Positions 36,566 to 47,054 of a DNA stretch of 64,000 nucleotides are shown piece by piece. The stretch lies in the NCBI GenBank assembly GCA_032622095.1, contig CP136066.1, positions 201,334,978 through 201,398,977 on the forward strand. Reading direction: 5' to 3'. The stretch comes from Siphonodentalium dalli (lineage: Eukaryota > Mollusca > Scaphopoda > Gadilida > Siphonodentaliidae). The notes under the pieces were generated by a model. It was not told the DNA's origin, searched no databases, and saw only the letters and a program-made list of their open reading frames with translations. The translations under genes were made by a program, and so were the position numbers. The first letter of the stretch is position 1; every line of letters starts with the position of its first letter.

Positions 36566-37581
36566 TTAACTGGACGAGATTCTAAAGAACGTTTTCACGC
36601 TGGTCATCCGTGTAACGAGGACCCGGATAAGTAACGACGGACGCGACTTCCGTGAGAAGAAATTGTCTCGGGCTGGTCAAGAAAAACGTTGAGTAAAGGC
36701 CTTTAAAATTAATCTACCTATCTTTTAGTGTGCGTAGTGTTTTGGGACAATATTAGTCTAAATCGGTGGGTGTTAAATTGATGTCAACGTGTCCACAGTT
36801 AATGTATAAAGAGGAAAGTTGTTGCAAAACCCTTAAATTTCACGCAAATTGACCCAAAAAATAATGTTATCACGTCCAAATCTGAACAATTCATGACGTT
36901 GAAGTACCGCCGGGATCCCTGTCATTGAAATATAAGCAACACGACCACCGCCAAGCAACGAGTTTCCAGCAATTCGAATAGTTAGCATTATCAACGAGTA
37001 ACGAGGACCCGTTATCATGTAACGTTGGACGCGCTTCAGAAATCACATTGATTAACCGCGGACGCGAATATTCCGACAAACAATTTATTTAGAAACATGA
37101 ATGTTTTGAATGTATAAGGAATGACATGTTTATGTGTTTTTTTCCATTATTTGTCGCATTGTTAACCATCTGTTTCACAGCAAATTTGAAACAGACGAAA
37201 CGTTGTCAGGAGACTTGTGTGCTTCCTCTCGCCATTACTCTGTTTCTCTTTGCACAACTAAGAGTGTATATGAATGTTTGCTATCGATAGGCACGTGGTT
37301 GGGTGGATTTCGGACACTTGCCGTCGGCGAGATAATATCACTCAAGCTAATATGGGACCCTGATGCAAATTACAAGTGTGTGGAGATCACTAAACCATGC
37401 CTAGCAGGCATGTTGTGATACTGAAACAGTAAATTTGTTGTTGAACATTTCAGGCCTTATAAAATGTGTGCCGACATGAACTAATGTAAGTAATTTGCAG
37501 GATACCGACATATTTTTTCGCTACCAAACACAGGGTCGTGAATAAAAAAAATAGTATTGACTATCAAGTCCAGAAAACAGA

Positions 37582-38799
37582 ATGGCAGAGTATAAAGAAT
37601 TTCCTCCACCGAACATAGACCCAACTGTTCAATCGGGTTATGCCATGACACCCCGAATAGCAATATAGTTCATCCGGAGGAGGACCTGATAAATAAACGC
37701 TGCAATCCAGAGAAGTCGGGAGTGGGCAGTAATAGTTCACAGTCCGACGACAGGTATACACACCTCTTCCGGGGCAAAATTTGTTATCAAAACTGGAAGT
37801 CAGTAGCGATGAGGAAAATTCGGAGGCCCCTATATCACATGGTGACATCCAGTCAGCCATCCCCGGCAAAGTTGTATCGGCCATCCCCTCAACTAGGACA
37901 AATGACTTGTCCATATATGCTCAGGAAAGAGTAAAATTGATTGCTGAAGTGCGAAAGACCAGGGGTGATGAGAGGGGGGGGGGGGGGTACGACCAAAAGA
38001 TCCTTATATAAAACCCCAGAATGACTCACTGGATATGCACAGGGCCCCACGGCCATACCTCAGACCGATTGTGAGTAATGATGATCATTACTCGGGACAG
38101 ACCTTTGCTAATTATGACCACGGCCAATAAGCCCAATACGCATCCGAAACCCAAACGACAAAATATGACTACAGCCACTCAAATAATAATCATAGGGCAA
38201 ATAATAATCATAGGGCCAGTGACGATGACCGTCGCACGGCAAATGAAATGAATAATAAAGTGGCAGAGCTGTAACAACGATTTGGGTTGTTGCAGAGTTT
38301 AAGCAGATTAAACAAACCAAGGGCTAATGCGGCTGACCATTATAGGGAAGGGTTTCCAGAGGAGGACCAAAGCCCACGAGAATATGAGCCGCCAAACAGT
38401 AATTACCACGGTAGTGATAATAACCACAAATGGACAGGAGGACCAGTCGGCTTATCATGTGATGATAGTAACTACCATTACACCGCGGCTAATCTGGACA
38501 GTCAATTGGCTGACATCGAACAGCGATTTGGGTTGTTTGAAGATTTAATGCAATTAAACAAACCTAGATCGAGCGATGGTGGCTATCATAGGACCATTAT
38601 TATCTAACTGATGCCAGGCCAAGATAATTATAATGCCAGGGACGATAACAGTCGCTTGACATGGGGGCAAGGAGGCCCGTCAAGTGACGATGACCGCCAC
38701 TTGACGGGAATGCCCAACTGTGAGACCGACCGAACCGGTGGGACAGGACAACCCATTAAGCCTATCACAAATGTCGGTACTATACAAGGGAGCTGGTGA
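37582..38799 (+). pseudogene. Decayed Asn/Asp-rich ORF inside the transposon
   Basis: From ATG 37582 (MAEYKEFPPPNIDPTVQSGY) several adjoining frames read as one low-complexity acidic protein: LEVSSDEENSEAPISHGD near 37790, TNDLSIYAQERVKLIAEVRK near 37890-37950, NNNHR/DDDRR-rich sequence at 38180-38240. A duplicated module, QRFGLLQSLSRLNKPRANAA (about 38275) and EQRFGLFEDLMQLNKPRSSD (about 38520), lies 240 bp apart. At least three frameshifts or stops and a G13 tract (37973-37987) break it. I recognise no family. It could be a gag-like or DNA-binding accessory protein of the transposon, or a captured host exon. Confidence 0.45.
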
Positions 38800-38819
38800 T
38801 ACACCTGTGACACCCCCAC

Positions 38820-38965
38820 TACAGGCCACCTGAACCTGTCACTGGCCAATCAGTAACACAGGTTCAGTCCAAGGAAATACACATGAACACTCATGGGTAC
38901 AGGCTACCTGAACCTGTCACTGGCCAATCAGTGGCACAAGTTCAGTCCCAGGGAATTAACATGAA
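38820..38965 (+). repeat. Direct repeat, 2 x about 80 bp
   Basis: ACCTGAACCTGTCACTGGCC and following sequence to CACATGAAC occurs at 38826-38890 and again at 38909-38965. It lies between the two ORFs of the transposon. Confidence 0.8.
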
Positions 38966-39519
38966 CTGATGCTTCGTGCTTGCGGAGTCCACTCCAATCC
39001 ACGAATGATATATTGCATGTAGTACATGTGTGTGGCTTCCTCGATGCAAACCTTGCTGAGTCGATTTCTGATGTCATTTGAACTAAAGGTTTTGTTGCAC
39101 CCTCTGCAAACATGTGGATAGCTTTTTGTATGTCGGTTCATGTGTGACTGGAAGAGATTTGGTTTGATAAATGTATTTCCACATCCTTCAAACGGGCAAC
39201 ATTGTTTTAATGCTTCGTTGTGTATTTTGTAATGTTGTCTGAACACGGATAGACTGGATAACAACACACCACACTTTTCACAGAGAACATTATGGTGGTG
39301 GCCGGATCTGTAAGCCCCAAATTCATCACTCGACGACATTGGCTTGTCTTTTATATGAGAACGTGAATGTTGCCGTAATGATTGCAGGTTTATATATTTC
39401 TTCCAACATTCGTGGCACTGCTGGTTACCAGCACCACACAGAAGGCGGGATCACTGGGAAAGCTAGGCTGTCATCGACTTCCAGGAATTCGCCTTCAATA
39501 GGCACAAATATTTCTCCGT
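38928..39519 (-). pseudogene. C2H2 zinc-finger protein ORF inside the transposon
   Basis: Five C2H2 fingers can be read on the minus strand: C-H-E-C..QHSRSH (about 39420-39355), CEKCGVLLSSLSVFRQHYKIH, CPFEGCGNTFIKPNLFQSHM..H, CRGCNKTFSS (its His half is out of frame) and CTTCNISFVDWSGLRKHEASVH, ending NLCH. The longest continuous frame is 38956-39339. Frameshifts lie near 39435 (before finger 1) and near 39080 (inside finger 4). Upstream an open, acidic stretch (GEIFVPIEGEFLEVDDSLAF) starts right after a good acceptor (TTCATTTTCAG, exon from 39519), so it may be the last exon of a spliced gene. Fingers of this kind bind DNA. It could serve the transposon or be a captured host gene. Confidence 0.65.
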
Positions 39520-40513
39520 CTGAAAATGAAATATACGAATTTATAAATAACAAGACATGGCTCATTCATGGCTATTGTTTATATATGGGGGGGTGCAAAT
39601 GTAATTTTGAGAACTTTTAGGAGTGTTTGGTTTGGTTCAAGGGGATACAGTTGGAAAAATCCAGGTCGACATGCATCACCCGCCCCAACGGAGACGATAT
39701 GGACACGCCCCGATGTGTTATAGTATATTTCCCATTATGTTGTGCAAAAAAAAAATCTGATTATTAATTGGACATATCCTAAATATTTTACCTTTATTGT
39801 TTTTCAAACATGACCATATATGCCCATGACATATCATGTGAAGGTAAATATTTCTGAGGCAAAAAAACGCGTCCGTCGTTACAAATTGTCGCGTCCAGTT
39901 ACTTTCCCAGATAAAATTCAACGGGTCCTCGTTACTACCAAAGTTGCTGGAAACGCGAATAAAAGTCCACTTTACTAGCATCTATAGCAATCCTGAAATT
40001 TCTACGGTATGTTATATATGTGAACGGTACACACATCATCCGACACGACAACATGTATTAGGGAGGAGGTTTCGTATTTCTGAAATTTCATTAGTTATTT
40101 GAACATATTTTCTTCGATAAATCGAAACCTCATAGTTTAGTGTCACAAATGATGCTAACATATCTAATCCAGCTTGACATAATAAGTTGTAATTGGAGAA
40201 CCAACTATTGTTAACGATAATAATACAACAAAATCGTCTCCTGAAACCGACAAGGTATTATAATACCGATCTGTGTGTACCTACCTGAACTCATCGCTCG
40301 TGGAAAGCATGAGGGATTAGTCGCGTCCGTCGTTACTTATCCGGGTCCTCGTTACACGGATGACCAGCGTGGTTGTAGAGACACGATGTTGGAATTAAGA
40401 TGATTTAATCAAGCGAAATATAATATAGAGTTATTCCTCTTGCAATGATAGCAAATGCATTTAACATAAAATTAGGAATAGGAACAAAATAATATGGAAC
40501 GATATGGCGCATC

Positions 40514-42265
40514 ATAGAGTATGGGGACATTGACAACAACTGGCTGAAAATAACAGACATGGTTTTTCTATATTTTGGGGACCCCTGTCCCAGTTAGTGG
40601 CAAGGAAATATCATCCACAAAGGGGGTCAGCTCTCGTGGTAACACGACACAGAAGCGGAGTATGAAAGGAAGGGAGTATGAGAACTGTTAAACCGTGTAA
40701 TATTTCCAATGGATTTACGACATGCCGAAAATCTACTTCACTGCTATATTATAACCATTCGGCAAACATCGTCAGATTCCGTCACCTGTCCCAGAGGTCA
40801 TAGGTCGAGAAGTCCAGAATGATAAAATAACGTGCACTCTTACAGTTATCCATTTTTGTGACGTCATTGATATGAAAGAGATGTCAGTTACTAAGAGGCG
40901 ATCTAATTAATAAATAGGGTATTACTTTCTATATATATTTTCATCTATAAAACTTCTCATCACATTCAAATATAACTCCACGGGTATTTGGCTACCGGTA
41001 TCTCAGTTTGTCTCACGAGACTAAATCCATGGAATTATATAAATTTCTCTCCAGGTTAAAATAACTAAACACTATAAAGTATTCGCCTTTCTTTCCATCT
41101 CACTCAACCCATAGCTTAATAGTCCTCATTTTGGGCTGGTGCTCTCTATATACGTAAACAATAGGTGCTGGGGGTAATTAAAGTTCAATACATTACATTA
41201 GATCTCTGTATATATTTTCATCTATAAAACTTCTCATCAAATTCAGCAACTCCAATAACAACAATCTGCAATCTGCCAACTATATATATAGCTGAATAGC
41301 TCATGCAACTCGTACATGTTCATGTTGATGTGTATGTAGACTATACAAACATAAATATACAAGTCCTAATTTCTAGACTAAGGGAAGAGGTATGTACTCA
41401 CAACATATAGACATGATACACCCTTACACAGTCATACTACTAGTTGTATAGAATAACCTATACACAAGGGATATATTAATGCTCCTGCCAGAGACTTTCT
41501 GCAAACTACTATTATTTAAAGTTTCACAAACACAAAGTATAGATGAATGTAATAACGTTATATGCCATTAAATGTGGATTGATTATAGTTTACCATATTA
41601 CAAAGTGAATTATCCATAATTATAAAAAGGACCTATTCCAATTATGGAGAATCACAAGTGGATCTATATTGACGACAATAGGAAAAATGGGTTAAAATAT
41701 ATAACATTGAACGAACATAAAAGTACAACATTAAACACACCTAATGAGTCTTGATGTATCCTTGTACTTGTAGAATACATTTGTAAACATTATTATAACT
41801 TTAATTCCATTATTTAATTGTTTTATCACATAATTAGCCGATAAAAGCAGTTTCATAATTATCGGTAAGACACACGTTTAATATCAGCGCGTGCGATGAC
41901 GTCACGTCGTTCTTCAAATGACTTGCGATCACTGCAGTTTAAGATTGTTGTTTTTGATGAATATTTCGCGTTGCTTCGCGTTTATTTTGTCATGTGATAA
42001 AAGGTATCTCACACTCGTCCACTTAATTATATTTGAGCCTCGGTAAACCTCGGCTCAAATCGAATTTAGTGAACTCGGTTGATACTTTCCGTATAAAATA
42101 GAAACTCATGTGAGATCATCTATATAATAGAGTTTGTTGAAAACACAGCACCTAGATTTCCACATGAAAACAAACTGACATTTCGCGGGTAAAAAAAAAA
42201 AAAATCCCAATCCAACTATATTGGGCTATGTTGGACTGACTTATGTTTTAGCGCGAAACTAAATA
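40514..42265. other. No gene; short direct repeats only
   Basis: Flank of the retrotransposon. A 37-base segment TATATATTTTCATCTATAAA..CTTCTCATCA occurs at 40937 and 41212. A 60-base segment starting GATATGAAAGAGATGTCAGT at 40869 recurs at 42921. Near 42040 there is a small palindrome (TTTGAGCC..GGCTCAAA). No coding sequence recognised. Confidence 0.45.
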
Positions 42266-42269
42266 TTAA

Positions 42270-42764
42270 AGGTACGGTTGGCCTTGGCGGGGGGTATCCA
42301 GTGGATATATGTCCACCCGTCAAAAACCGCCACAAACAGAAATAACATCAAAATGTAGACAGACTTTGTCCGTATACAAATAAGAAATATCGCATAAACA
42401 GTATGTTATTGTCATATTTTTTACCATTGTTATGTAAACAAAAGCATGAAAAGTAACTTTTTTGGTGTTTGTTTATATTATGATGGTAAACATAAAGAGC
42501 GTTCTTTGTGGATGAATTCCTGATATGGAACGAATAAAGAGCGTTTATGCCATTTGTATGTGATTAGCCAGCAGCATTGTGTTGTCTTCTTCAACACAAT
42601 CAGACTCTTGCTTAGGTAAAATATAGTAAATCTTTATGATAACATGCTGTTTACGCGATGGTCATGGTATATATGAACGAAACTGTATGCGTTTTAATGT
42701 TTTTTCTGTTTACGGTGATTGGAACAAATATGAATATTTTCGACAACTAAGGCCTCACGTGCCT
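42270..42764. mobile_element. TTAA MITE family A, copy 3
   Basis: TTAA at 42266-42269 and 42765-42768, 495 bp, closest to the copy at 7121-7615 (same internal T-run and AAAGCATGAAAAGTAAC-type block). Confidence 0.85.
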
Positions 42765-42768
42765 TTAA

Positions 42769-43464
42769 AGGAATACCATTTGTTTATGACGGATAGTGGG
42801 GTGCAGTTAAGATTAATTAAGTGTTAAAGAGTTAGTAAGACATGCAGATGCAGATATTATTAAAATCCTACATTTGATGCATTATTTAACTTTACATGTA
42901 AATATATCACCGCCACACGGATATGAAAGAGATGTCAGTTACTAAGAGGCGATCTAATTAATAAATAGGTTATTACTTAATTGGTTTTATATTATTGGCC
43001 TGATATCAGCCCTCGTTAATCTTATATCAGCCTTCGACCTTCGGTCTCATGCTGATATGAGGTTGTCCTCGGGCTGATATCGGGCATTCCGGCATAATAT
43101 AAAACCACCCAGGTAATATCCTCGAAATATATATGAAGTGACATAACCCATAACCGTGGACCGCAATTATGCCTTTTATAGACAATCGTGTTACTATGTC
43201 CATTTCCGTTCCCATGCTGTTTAGGCCTAATATCACGAAATTTCAGTATGAACAAGAGATGTTGTCAAATTTGAGCTAGTCGATTTTTATAACTATAAAT
43301 CAACAGGTCCTGGTCCCGAGACCAAAAAATGAAACCACCCCGATATAGGATTAGGCTAGTAACATTGAGGTGGGGTCGATGTTTGTTCTGCAGACCTGCT
43401 AGCGTGATGTAAGGAGTCTGCGCCAAGTCACGACGAACTACACACTGTCTTGTCTCACTACTCT
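42769..43464. other. No gene; hairpin-rich stretch at 43000-43100
   Basis: Contains inverted GATATCAGCC/GGCTGATATC units around CGACCTTCGGTCTC (43000-43085) with an outer pair GGTTTTATATTAT / ATAATATAAAACC, i.e. a roughly 130-bp foldback. Confidence 0.55.
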
Positions 43465-43700
43465 CAAATATTTCGTTATGTCTAAATCTTAGTTCGTTAT
43501 AACGAAATATTAATTAGATATAGCGGAATCTTATTTCGATATATCGCCGAAATCTTAATCCCGTATATAACGATATCTCACGCAAAACGAAATAAGATAT
43601 CGTTATAACGAATCAATCTTATCTGGTTATAACGAAATCTTATTTATTTCGTTATACCGATTTTTTATTTCGTTCTAACGATATCTTATTTCGTTTTGTG
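43465..43700. repeat. Palindromic TTCGTTATAACGAA array
   Basis: At least eight units of TTCGTTATAACGAA / AACGAAATCTTATTTCGTT type in both orientations. Most units are self-complementary, so either strand can fold into a chain of hairpins. Confidence 0.8.
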
Positions 43701-43702
43701 TG

Positions 43703-44565
43703 AACCTCCGGGTTCTAATCAACTCTCGAGTTACTTCCTTGTTTGGAAAACAAATCTTTCTGAGATATTGTGGTAGGCGTGAATCCGCTGGAGTTAAGAG
43801 GTAAGGTTCTTGTCAAATATTTCCTTCATGTGCATAGGAGACAGCTACTCTTCCCTTTTTTGTAAATACCAATGGTAATTTTGGTGAAAGTTTATACCGC
43901 GGTCTGTAAAATCGTAGTTTTGAGGGATCTGAATGGGCTGGGAACCCATTAATGGCATATTTCATTGCTCCAATGATCAGTTAACATAAAAGTGGAACAT
44001 AAAGTCCCAATTCTCAACCAATTCCAAACTGCAGAAACTGTTCTAGAAGATACTAGTAAAAACGTCAAATGTTCCACTTCCGGTTGCCATTTTGCTGGCC
44101 ATCTTTGGTGGGGAGTTCCAATGTTGCCATAATAAGGTGGCATTATGTCTTAACTTCACAAAAATATGTACATTTGTATACATATGACAAGAGTTTCTCA
44201 ATATAGTTTGCATTAAACTGTTTAGTGACCCGTTTGAAAACGGAAGCCATGTTGGGGGTAAGGTACCGAATTCAACTGGCTGTCATGCTTTTTTATATTC
44301 TATAGACATTCAGCTTTGAGAAAAAACATGATTAGATTGTGTCCGTCGGTTTGTTAGCGGCCAACCTACCTGTCTGAACGACTAATACAGAATTTGAACG
44401 AACATCCGGGTGCTAATCAACTCTCGATTTACTTCCCTGTTTGGAAATCAATTCTTTCCAAGAAATTGTGGTAGGCGTGAATCCGCTGGAGGTAAAGATA
44501 ATGTTCTTGTCAAATAGTTCCTTTATGTACATCGGAGACAGTTACTGTTCCCTTTTAGTAAATCG
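43703..44565. repeat. Direct repeats of 165 bp around a copy of the 13-20 kb palindrome arm
   Basis: CTAATCAACTCTCGAGTTAC..GTAGGCGTGAATCCGCTGGA (43703-43868) recurs at 44403-44565, about 700 bp apart. Between them 43862-44200 matches the right arm of the big palindrome (19390-19590 and 20110-20180: TGGCATATTTCATTGCTCCA, then GCCATTTTGCTGGCCATCTT). This copy lacks the hAT-like insert and so shows the pre-insertion state. Confidence 0.7.
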
Positions 44566-46756
44566 GATTGGTTTGTGTTTGGAGCTGAATTCCGACTATA
44601 TTAATGTAATTAATTATATATTTTATTGGAAAAAAAAACGTTTTTCAATTAGTTTTCAAGATGACGTTTCTCTCCCCTGAACTTTCTGTAGTCTGTGTAC
44701 ATCCTTGCTTTGTTCTTAATATATTACAGGAAATATTACTATTTAGAAAACTACCACGATCAGCTATAGTGTGTGTTTTTATTGCATATCTATCTTTGAC
44801 AAAAATAGCATTATAAGTGAAATATAACACAAGAAGTTTAATAATCCTGTGTATGGTTTTTATTTATTTATTATTATATTTTTAATAATAATGCAGTTAT
44901 ATGCCATCAAAACGATTTTCATACAATTTTTGTTGTGAGTTACATGTGTACATTTACAGCAGTACTATAAAAATAGTTATTTAGGTCTTCGTATAAACTA
45001 ATGACTATGAGAAAAGTATATAGAAATAACCATTGGAACATCGGCCCAAGTGTTGTATGTCTCCGTCGCATCGCCCGTAATATTGCCATACTTCGCGCTT
45101 GTGGTTCTGATTCTCACAATGCGATAATCTACAAGAATCTACCGCATCACAACCACCTGCGATGGGAAATGACAAAATTATTTATTCCCAATGTTTTGAT
45201 GTGACTTGAATCATAAACCATCGCAAAGTTTTGCGAGTAATTAGTTGAATTAAATACACTTCCAGCAAGTTATATAGCAATCACTCCCGGAACTATATTT
45301 TATATTGTGCAGGGATACGCTACATGTAATTAACTACTGCGCACTTTCGTTCTAACTTTATCCTTCGATGTGTGCGGTTCATAATAAAGCATCTCTTAAA
45401 CTTTTTATCACGTTTAGAGGTAGGTACCTCCCACTGAGCTCAAGTCTTCTCATTTTATCGTGTTAATTACATACCCAACGTAACATAGTTACAATTTCTT
45501 CAAAAATGGCCGAACATTTAACAGAATTAGCCCTTTTTCACTGTAACGTTTGAAAAAATTGCCATAATGACACCAAACACCATGTTTATCATAAAATATC
45601 AATCATTTTGATGCGTAAAACGTTTTGCTTTCTTACCGGAATATAATTATATAATAATTATTTGTGAAAAAAATTGTTGTTTTCAATTTTACACATTGTT
45701 CCGGTATTCGTATCTGGAAAATTATTGCGATTGTTTAGCATATATGTTCAGAGGGACCTTGTTTTTTCTATATAATATTTCTTGTTTCATAAATTCGCCA
45801 TGTAAAATGGGTTCGTATATCCGCTAGATTATTCCAAATCGCGAAGAGACTCGAAAAATAGGGATCTTTAATTTTTAGTTCACAGATACTAACAGTTGAG
45901 AATATATAACCACCATCCGTTCACATATGGGTGTAATATTTGGCCAAAACTAACATTATGACATCGCTGATTTAGATGACAATTTCCAGAAAAGAAGGTA
46001 AAATTTTTCAAAAGTGTTTGTATATTATATATCACGTGATCTAAAACAAGGAATTTTCCAGAATTTTGGAGAAACGGATGTGCTCAAAAGTGTCAAATAA
46101 ATGAATTTCTAAATAAATTTTGGTTTTACACAGGGATAAACACAAATATGTATAAGATTGTCAACATAAGATACTGCATACAAAAATTAAAAAAAATTCT
46201 ATTTCTTTAGAGAGGAGAGTAGGGATTTCCGATGTTCCTCAGATATATTTTTAGTGACTTTGCAGTGAAGAATTATTATAAAGTAACACACAGTTAAACG
46301 CACAACACACAGCGAAAATATGCTGCAACAGCTATACATATAATGCAGGTATATATCGGTACTCGATCTGCAAACCAAATGAAAATTGGCTTTGTATTGT
46401 GTCAACTTTCTCAGAAAAACAAAAACAAAAACATGTCGAAACCTAGTTTCCGATGGGTAACTGTAAAGTCTTAAAAATATTTTTAAACAATATTTAGGGC
46501 TAATTATACTACATGTATGCTTATATGAATATAGAATATATATTATTTTCTTTGCGTTGTTTTTCAAATTTCTGAGAAAGTTTCAGTTAGAATGTACGCA
46601 AGCCTATTTTTACCCAAAAGCTCCAGTATCACAGTGCATTGCCCTATGGATGCATTTGATGTCTTAGGAAATCTATGAACCATAGAGATTTGTTTAAATG
46701 CCCATTTTTCGACCTTGTGAAGTGCGGTTTTCTACAATATCACTCATCGGCGACAC
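44566..46756. other. No gene recognised
   Basis: AT-rich. A 67-residue ORF (45001-45204, plus) with CLRRIARNIAILRACGSDSH has a less biased composition than its surroundings but no motif, and a 122-residue minus ORF (46199-46567) looks random. Confidence 0.35.
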
Positions 46757-47054
46757 CAGGGCCCTGTACTATAGATTTCCAATAGCCGTGTTTGAACACG
46801 TAGACAACGTTCCTCGGTAATTTCCTAGTCTTGTAAAGCGAGACTTGTGTTCTATAGTACTCGAGCAATTGTATTCTTGTAAATTCCTTGCATTGGATAT
46901 TGGAATTTAACAATAGGCGACTACCCTTTTTCACACCATACATCGTTGTGAACTGACTTATATAATATTCTCGGAGAGCCATTCTGTTACTGGGATTCAT
47001 TTCAACAGCACGCTGCTCGGTTTTTGGGGTGAATGGAGTGTCCCAACGCTGCAT
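46740..47054 (-). CDS. 104-residue ORF at the end of the TIR element, unknown
   Basis: Opens MQRWDTPFTPKTEQRAVEMN, then REYYISQFTTMYGVKKGSRL and ends in the TIR (VYVFKHGYWKSIVQGPGVAD). Basic, with two YY-containing blocks. The C-terminal third is TIR sequence, so it may be chance, although composition and length are above the local background. No family recognised. Confidence 0.25.
   Translation of the reverse strand: MQRWDTPFTPKTEQRAVEMNPSNRMALREYYISQFTTMYGVKKGSRLLLNSNIQCKEFTRIQLLEYYRTQVSLYKTRKLPRNVVYVFKHGYWKSIVQGPGVADE

Larger units (their letters stand above)
36596..40371. mobile_element. 3.8 kb DNA transposon with 50-bp TIRs and subterminal repeats
   Basis: TIRs start CACGCTGGTCATCCGTGTAA and continue through CGAGGACCCGGATAAG to GACGGACGCGAC, matched inversely at 40321-40371 almost without mismatch. 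Flanks GTTTT (36591) and GTTGT (40372) fit a 5-bp duplication with one change, as judged against the intact LTR. Internal copies of GTAACGAGGACCCG with GGACGCG occur at about 36995-37035 and inversely at about 39868-39945, so each end has a terminal and a subterminal site, as transposase binding sites often do. Inside are a + strand Asn/Asp-rich ORF relic and a minus-strand zinc-finger ORF. No RNase-H-fold transposase is recognised, so the superfamily is unassigned. Confidence 0.8.
30801..40508 (-). mobile_element. Ty3/gypsy-type LTR retrotransposon (with later insertions)
   Basis: 183-bp LTRs at 30801-30983 and, interrupted, 36072-40508. A GCATC flank lies at 30796-30800 and 40509-40513. Between them on the minus strand come gag with zinc knuckle, retropepsin, RT, RNase H and DD35E integrase, in the order gag-PR-RT-RH-INT used by Ty3/gypsy (and BEL) elements. 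The RNase H (TDGA .. TDSKP .. LPADYLSR) points to gypsy. Minus the two insertions in the 5' LTR, the element is about 5.5 kb. The coding region is broken at four places at least. The LTR ends are not the usual TG..CA if the GCATC flank is right. Confidence 0.85.
36072..40508 (-). repeat. 5' LTR, split in three by two insertions
   Basis: LTR segments are 36072-36096 (25 bp), 36570-36595 (26 bp) and 40377-40508 (132 bp). Their sum is 183 bp, the exact length of the 3' LTR. A TTAA MITE and then a 3.8 kb transposon separate them. Confidence 0.85.

Noticed and set aside
43022-43255. Minus-strand ORFs at the 43 kb hairpin
   Set aside because: Arise from the inverted GATATCAGCC repeats; no motif.
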